DNA from: Glandiceps talaboti
Lineage: Eukaryota > Hemichordata > Enteropneusta > Spengelidae
Length of the DNA stretch: 64,000 nucleotides
Assembly: GCF_964340395.1 (NCBI RefSeq)
Contig: NC_135564.1
Span: forward strand, 22,623,287 to 22,687,286
Direction: 5' to 3'
A program made the position numbers and the translations under genes. Positions 58,790 through 64,000 of this stretch are shown one piece after another (within the stretch, counting starts at the first letter, position 1; every line of letters starts with the position of its first letter). The notes beneath the pieces were generated by a model, which worked only from the letters and a program-made list of their open reading frames with translations, was not told the DNA's origin and did no database searches.

Positions 58790-58930
58790 TTAGGGATTGC
58801 GAACTTCTCCTCTAGCAATCCTTGGTGCGTTAACAGAGTCGTCCTGTCGAGGGTCGCCCTCTTTATATTCAACTGCAATGGTTTCATGCGTTAACTTATT
58901 TGAAACTCCATTGTTTGCCACAATGGTGGC
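58790..58930 (-). CDS. short open frame of coding character, unrecognised
   Basis: A 46-codon frame without ATG contains LTHETIAVEYKEGDPRQDDS, then VNAPRIARGEVRNP, and ends at TAA (58790-58792). The charged, non-repetitive composition looks like a real protein segment. It precedes the 57.8-58.1 kb segment on the same strand, so both could be parts of one gene. No domain is recognised, and no splice sites are convincing. Confidence 0.25.
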   Translation of the reverse strand, partial: ATIVANNGVSNKLTHETIAVEYKEGDPRQDDSVNAPRIARGEVRNP

Positions 58931-59497
58931 TTAACTAAATCGGCTAACAATTGTACAGTGCAAAAAATCACCCTATCTCAAATGGTTCCATTAAGGGGAC
59001 GCCCCCAAGACAGGCCGAATGGCCGGTTGCTGAAAGCAAATGACCTAATTTAGCCCCCCCCCCCCCCGTCAAGGGGCTGCAGGGCACACAGTGACACGCA
59101 ATTTATGGTGCAAATTGTTTTCATAAATTCATTTTTTCTTTCAGTATTATATGACACACATATGACATTTACAAACTACAATGTCATCACTACTGTTCTC
59201 TTTATTTCATTTCATTATATTCCACAGCAAAATGTCATATTTACTACAAGCGTAACATGTCTTATTAACCAGTCATATGATATGTATAGATGCTCGAGGT
59301 AGGTACCCCAGCCCTCACTACCTTCAAAATAGTTTCCTTGTACTGTAACTCGGAAGGGTGACAGCTTCAGGCAAGGTACTCTGGTTACAGTGCACGTAAC
59401 AAGTGTTCTTAGCAAATTGTTTATAGGATACAGAGGTTGGCATGCGAGTTCTCATAACGTTTTGAAATGCGTCAACAGTAAATGCACAGACAGCCTC
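58931..59497. other. unassigned sequence
   Basis: It includes a C-run (59047-59067). A minus-strand frame at 59215-59415 has no recognised family. Confidence 0.35.
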
Positions 59498-59544
59498 TCA
59501 TATAATCTCTATTTTCTTGGTGAGCTCCTCAACCTTATCTTTAC
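59498..59544 (-). CDS. candidate last coding exon with a multiplied 3' splice site
   Basis: On the minus strand, GATTATTTTCAG is followed directly by GTAAAGATAAGG. Reading on from the AG in phase 1 gives KDKVEELTKKIEII and a stop at 59498-59500. This is a charged, helix-like end typical of coding sequence. The exon is only 47 nt, so support comes mainly from the acceptor and composition. The acceptor and first 20 nt of the exon are repeated in the 53-bp array that lies just upstream. I do not recognise the gene. Confidence 0.35.
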
Positions 59545-59948
59545 CTGAAAATAATCAGGAGATTCTATCAATAACTGCTCCTCAACCTTATCTTTACCTG
59601 AAAATAATCAGGAGATTCTATCAATAACTGCTCCTCAACCTTATCTTTACCTGAAAATAATCAGGAGATTCTATCAATAACTGCTCCTCAACCTTATCTT
59701 TACCTGAAAATAATCAGGAGATTCTATCAATAACTGCTCCTCAACCTTATCTTTACCTGAAAATAATCAGGAGATTCTATCAATAACTGCTCCTCAACCT
59801 TATCTTTACCTGAAAATAATCAGGAGATTCTATCAATAACTGCTCCTCAACCTTATCTTTACCTGAAAATAATCAGGAGATTCTATCAATAACTGCTCCT
59901 CAACCTTATCTTTACCTGGAAATAATCAGGTGATTCTATCAATAACTG
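59525..59948. repeat. 53-bp tandem repeat, 8 copies, containing a splice-acceptor-like sequence
   Basis: Eight units of exactly 53 bp (CTCCTCAACCTTATCTTTAC, then CTGAAAATAATCAGGAGATT and CTATCAATAACTG). The first seven are almost identical and the last has two changes. On the minus strand each unit contains TTATTTTCAG followed by GTAAAG. CCTGA-AAATAA-TCAGG forms a small palindrome in each unit. Confidence 0.97.
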
Positions 59949-59959
59949 CTCCTGTCACG

Positions 59960-60225
59960 TATTGCATTTATTGGCACAGACACACCGCAATATTCAGTAT
60001 CTACACTGACCTCACTTTATGAACATATCTATATTATATGCATCGTCACCAGCCGAGTGCCGTTATTGGGACACACAAAGGAAATATTCAACATCTACAT
60101 CGGCATTATTTCATGAGCATGTCCATTGTCAATACATGAGTATTAGCACACACACACCTCAATATTAATTGTCTACATCGACATTATTCAGTGACATATC
60201 AATATATGCATCACTACCCGAGTGC

Positions 60226-60290
<65 letters not shown>
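59960..60290. repeat. degenerate 90-110-bp repeat and (ATT)n
   Basis: About three loose copies share CGAGTGCC(A/G)TTATT, CACACAC, AATATTCA and ATCTACATCG. A long (ATT)n lies at about 60227-60290. Confidence 0.75.
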
Positions 60291-60291
<1 letters not shown>

Positions 60292-60845
60292 AAGTGAAGG
60301 GGTTAAAATAGAATATAATAATAAAGCATTATGTGAGAGACAATTTAGAGGAATGGTGCCTGTTGGTCCTATTCTCAATAAAATACAAAATACATTTTCC
60401 TTAGGAGGCAACATTTTTGGGCAATTTATGGCAATTACGAGTTGGCAAAGGACAAAGGACCACATTTTAGACCAAGCAAAATCAAATATAATGCAAAGTG
60501 GACCCTTTTTAGACTCTTGAGTTCGAAAAAACCCTGACCCCATTTTAGACCAAATGACTTGAAAACGAACCCAAAAGGTCGGCACATCAATGTATACTCA
60601 AATAAGGGAGTAGCCCCCCCCCCCCCCCGATATTTGTCTGAACAGCTCGCATCATGACCAAGCAATATTGTTCTGTTATGATTTATAATGTTGCCGATAA
60701 CATTCCCTGAAAACAATATTTGCAATGAGTCTTACTATATTTGTAATATTATTATTCCCAAAGCGCTGACAGGTACAATTATTTTGATTATACAGTGTTG
60801 CAAAGTTTACTGAAATGATTATCGATTTTTTTTTTCGACACCCTG
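60291..60845. other. unassigned sequence
   Basis: It contains a C-run (about 60614-60628). No gene supported. Confidence 0.4.
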
Positions 60846-60849
60846 CAGG

Positions 60850-61021
60850 CGCTCAGAGCTGTGCGAGTGTGATAAAATTGAGCCAGGTTTTTGAGCTATT
60901 GGTACTTATTTTATTGTTCACAATATATTTGTGTGCCGTTGTGGTGGAGTCAAATGATGTATCCTTTCGTTGCAAAACTTGGCCTCAGATTTCTGTTTGC
61001 TATGAAGACAGGTGTACTTGA
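60850..61021 (+). CDS. candidate exon with a membrane segment and a short Cys-rich tail
   Basis: A strong acceptor (long T-run, then CGACACCCTGCAG) precedes an open frame: AQSCASVIKLSQV, then a hydrophobic segment of about 20 residues (FELLVLILLFTIYLCAVVV), then a tail with four Cys (FRCKTWPQISVCYEDRC) and a stop at 61021. The same frame also extends back to an ATG at 60815 through the T-run. The hydrophobic run could be a signal anchor or signal peptide, the tail a small secreted or extracellular portion. A GACAG/GTGTAC donor-like site lies just before the stop, so the exon may end there instead. No family recognised. Confidence 0.35.
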
Positions 61022-62047
61022 TATTTAAGGATGATTTACAGAAATAATAGTTACCAACGCAACGTTAGATTTGTTTACGAATTACGTCGCTGTACCCATC
61101 ATCAATGTCGCTTATCAGATGTCACACTAAATGATTGTGTTGCTTCCCATCAGAAAATTTAACTGAAGGTAAGGGAAATTTTATATTTGGAAGCAACAGC
61201 ATAAAGTTAGCGCTAAATATTACGTGATAACAATCAATCCCAGTCAACCAGATGCACATGGTGGTATGTTTGTGCCTCATGTGTATGGTACCGGACGGAC
61301 TAGCCTGTCTGTCAGTGTCACATTTTGCTTCTTATCTTCAAGATGTTTTAAGAAAATGAAAATAGTCGTTGTCTGATCAACAGAATTTCTCTTCCACTGA
61401 AGTTTAGACAACATTTAGTTGTATTCTCATGTAAACGTCGTTGATCATATGTCACACTGACCTCGTTTCCTTCGACGTCTTTATGAAACTAGGTCAAGGG
61501 TTAAATTCACCGAGAACGAACACTTTCGCTACATTGCTAGTCTTGTTTTGCAGCGTAATCATCAAATATTTTCCAGATAATTATGAATAAATTTCTTATT
61601 TTACACTTTGGGCTTTTTAGTTTTGTCTGATAACCAGCCACCTTGAATACTGTGTACTCACTTTATTTCACTTTCTCTTGATTGGGTTCATTACCATCCA
61701 CACACTGACACGAAGCAGTTTCATTGTCTTTCAAAAACGTACCCGTCCCGATCCCGTTCGTACTGAAGACTTACTGTACATGTGGCGTGGTGTATCGTCT
61801 ACGACTATATTTGCCTTGTATTAGTTGTAAAATGAAATAAAATTTGAACATGCTGAACAGAACTTTGGGCAGGCATGTCTTATTTTTGTTTTATTTATTT
61901 ATTTTTTTGTTTTGACGTAACTGTACTAGTTGTGTTGTGTCTATATGAACCTGTGTTTGCCATGATCCAGGTAGACCCAACAATGGCAACACTGAATTGC
62001 AACATCAGTACAGCGTTGCGTATGGAAAGCCACAGCTGACTTAAGTG
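61022..62047. other. unassigned sequence with a possible polyA signal
   Basis: AATAAA at 61836-61841 (plus strand) could end a transcript from the 60.9-kb exon, but this is not demonstrated. Confidence 0.35.
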
Positions 62048-63050
62048 TGCAATTACTATTATTGTGTGTGCAAATACTATGTTATTATGTGCATTCAATA
62101 GTTTATTATGTACTTACCTTACGTTATTATGTGCATACTGTATTATTCTATGTACAGTTACTATTATTATATGCGCTAACACTATGTTATTATGTGCATT
62201 AAATATTTTATTATGTGCAAATCTTAAGTTATTATGTGCATACTGTATTATTATATGTACAGTTACTATTATTATATGCGCTAACACTATGTTATTATGT
62301 GCATTAAATATTTTATTATGTGCAAATATTAAGTTATTATGTGCATACTATATTATTATATGTACAGTTACTATTATTATATGCGCTAACACTATGTTAT
62401 TATGTGCATTAAATATTTTATTATGTGCAAATCTTAAGTTATTATGTGCATACTGTATTATTATATGTACAGTTACTATTATTATATGCGCTAACACTAT
62501 GTTATTATGTGCATTAAATATTTTATTATGTGCAAATCTTAAGTTATTATGTGCATACTGTATTATTATATGTACAGTTACTATTATTATATGCGCTAAC
62601 ACTATGTTATTATGTGCATTAAATATTTTATTATGTGCAAATATTAATTTATTATGTGCATACCGTTATATGTACAGTTACTATTATTATATGCGCTAAC
62701 ACTATGTTATTATGTGCATTAAATATTTTATTATGTGCAAATATTAATTTATTATGTGCATACCGTATTATTATATGTACAGTTACTATTATTATATGCG
62801 CTAACACTATGTTATTATGTGCATTAAATATTTTATTATGTGCAAATATTAATTTATTATGTGCATACCGTATTATTATATGTACAGTTACTATTATTAT
62901 ATGCGCTAACACTATGTTATTATGTGCATTAAATATTTTATTATGTGCAAATCTTAAGTTATTATGTGCATACTGTATTATTATATGTACAGTTACTATT
63001 ATTATATGCGGTAACACTACGTCGTTATGTGCATACAGTAGTTTATTAAG
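62048..63050. repeat. 105-bp higher-order repeat made of five 21-bp monomers, about 9.5 copies
   Basis: The 105-bp unit consists of five related 21-bp monomers built on TTATTATGTGCA or TTATTATATG plus nine variable bases. Neighbouring 105-bp units are almost identical, while monomers within a unit differ. Because 21 and 105 are multiples of 3, long frames stay open on both strands (plus: seven-residue LLCANxx-type periods). I treat these as structural by-products. Confidence 0.95.
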
Positions 63051-63166
63051 GGGTTTCGTTAAGATCCCCCGCTAGAGGGCCCACTTTCTCGGATTCAAAC
63101 ACGCACGCGCAGACTCGAGTTGCTGTTGTGTTATCCTTTTGTGAGCACGTCCCGTCGTCGTCTGTC

Positions 63167-63460
63167 ATGGAGTCTGTTCTGTCAGATTTAGGTCTGTCAG
63201 CTTTCACAGCACGTTTCTTGACAGAGGGAGTCACTTTCTCTCATGTGCTCGACATGACTGAGGAAAATTTAATAAGTTTTGGTGTCAGAAGATTGGGTGA
63301 CCGACTTGATTTAAGAAGTCGGTGCCGGGAAGCTTTGGGGCGGGCCGGGCCTAGCGCCTGGGAGCTGGCGCCATGGCAGAGGGTCTTACTCGTGCGGCAA
63401 CTAGATCGTCTAGTGACGTCTAGATCGAGATCTACCGTAACTAAAGGGAGAACCGTTTGA
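63167..63460 (+). CDS. SAM-domain protein, single exon or N-terminal part (97 aa)
   Basis: Starting at ATG 63167 (context GTCATGG), residues about 1-60 form a sterile alpha motif: ESVLSDLGLSAFTARFLTEG, then VTFSHVLDMTEENLISFGV, then RRLGDRLDLRSRCREALG. This has the LxxLGLxxYxxxFxxxxI...LLxLTEExLxxLGVxxLGxRxxLLxxI pattern of SAM domains, which mediate protein or RNA interactions. A basic tail follows to the stop at 63460. The exon is more GC-rich than its surroundings. Whether it is complete or spliced onward (a GTAACT lies at 63436) is unclear. Small SAM frames occur both in host genes and beside transposable elements. Confidence 0.72.
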   Translation: MESVLSDLGLSAFTARFLTEGVTFSHVLDMTEENLISFGVRRLGDRLDLRSRCREALGRAGPSAWELAPWQRVLLVRQLDRLVTSRSRSTVTKGRTV

Positions 63461-64000
63461 TTTCTGGGGGGGGGGGTATGGAGGAAGTAGGTATGGGAGC
63501 AAATTTTTTTCCCAGTCAGAGTGACAGCAATTTTTTTTTCTACTGTCAGTCCTGCATCAATTTTTTTCAAATGGAGTAGCAGTGCAATTTTTTTTTTAAT
63601 TAATCATTAAGTTTGAATGCGTTTTTCATACTTATACCACGTCACAATGGTTCACAACTGTACCTCTAAATAACTTGTTCTGTGCAAGTAGAAGAATTAG
63701 CAGTTAGTATGAAAGACGTCTGTCTACGTTAAATTACAACTTTAAATTATAGAACAGTTCCAAAATCAACTATGATCAGTACTAAACCTGCTTTTCTTTG
63801 AATCAGTCAATTCCTGTAAGTTCTCAGGGAAGATATTATTTTTTGTATTTCGTTATATTTGTTGTTCCTCAATTTTCATTGTCAACTTGAGAAAAATTTA
63901 TTTGGACATCTTTATAAGAGATTTATATTGAAAGAAAAACACTAGATTTTAACACTAGTTTAGTGACTCCTGTCTTGTTTTTTAAATTGTCTTAATTTAC
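63461..64000. other. unassigned sequence with G-run and T-runs
   Basis: A G-run (63466-63476) and three T/A-rich runs each preceded by GCAA or ATCAA (63500-63600). No further gene seen. Confidence 0.4.

Noticed and set aside
59215-59415. Minus-strand frame as a continuation of the 59.5-kb gene
   Set aside because: It lies beyond the stop at 59498 with no convincing splice sites or motif.
62064-63075. Frames of LLCANxx repeats that resemble a Leu/Cys-rich membrane protein
   Set aside because: The minus strand is equally open and the periodicity of 21/105 bp explains both.

Overview
This is a gene-poor, repeat-dominated piece of an animal nuclear genome. I see no bacterial, organellar or viral gene organisation. 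The content points to a marine invertebrate: several lineages of APE-type non-LTR retrotransposons (CR1/L2-like and Crack/Daphne-like) with TTATT-type tails, short non-autonomous elements carrying internal (TCTG)n, (TCCG)n or (TG)n tracts, an SGNH-hydrolase exon, a SAM-domain exon, and many minisatellites. A hemichordate, cephalochordate or lophotrochozoan would all fit. I cannot name the species from the sequence alone.

Layout. 1-7 kb: a 37-bp minisatellite, a possible reverse-transcriptase relic, and a 5-kb array of 46-bp units, about half of which contain the palindromic cAMP-response element TGACGTCA. 7-18 kb: mostly unassigned sequence broken by microsatellites, 35-bp, 28-bp and 48-bp minisatellites, a MITE-like hairpin and a perfect RFX X-box. 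18-24 kb: a decayed non-LTR C-terminus, a 69-bp repeat and a 2.2-kb G-rich array of 29-bp units. 24-26.8 kb: a first coding exon with a signal peptide (minus strand) behind a CRE/TATA-like promoter, an AT-rich foldback, two DR1 nuclear-receptor elements, an SGNH-hydrolase exon (minus strand) and a CTCF core motif. 26.8-30.5 kb: copies of two non-autonomous repeat families. 30.5-37.1 kb: a 5'-truncated CR1/L2-like LINE (plus strand), a small possible tyrosine-recombinase-related (Crypton-like) reading frame, and a LINE (minus strand) whose endonuclease/reverse-transcriptase frame is fully open. 38-45 kb: small repeats and two copies of a non-autonomous element with terminal inverted repeats. 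45-53.3 kb: a graveyard of LINE copies, including a LINE broken by a second LINE and a reverse transcriptase broken by a family B element. 53.5-57 kb: a 76-bp repeat, a large hairpin and another complete non-autonomous element. 57-61 kb: candidate exons of unrecognised genes, including one with a polyadenylation signal and one whose 3' splice site appears to have been tandemly duplicated into a 53-bp minisatellite. 62-63.5 kb: a 105-bp higher-order repeat built from 21-bp monomers, then a SAM-domain reading frame.

The genes do not form a pathway. Apart from retrotransposon frames, coding evidence is limited to isolated exons: the signal-peptide exon, the SGNH exon, the terminal exons near 57.8 and 59.5 kb, an exon near 60.9 kb and the SAM exon. 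Long open frames inside the minisatellites arise from repeat periodicity and are not reported as genes. The strongest leads are the CRE-bearing array, the multiplied splice acceptor, the shared architecture of the microsatellite-bearing elements, and the signal-peptide exon with its CRE promoter.
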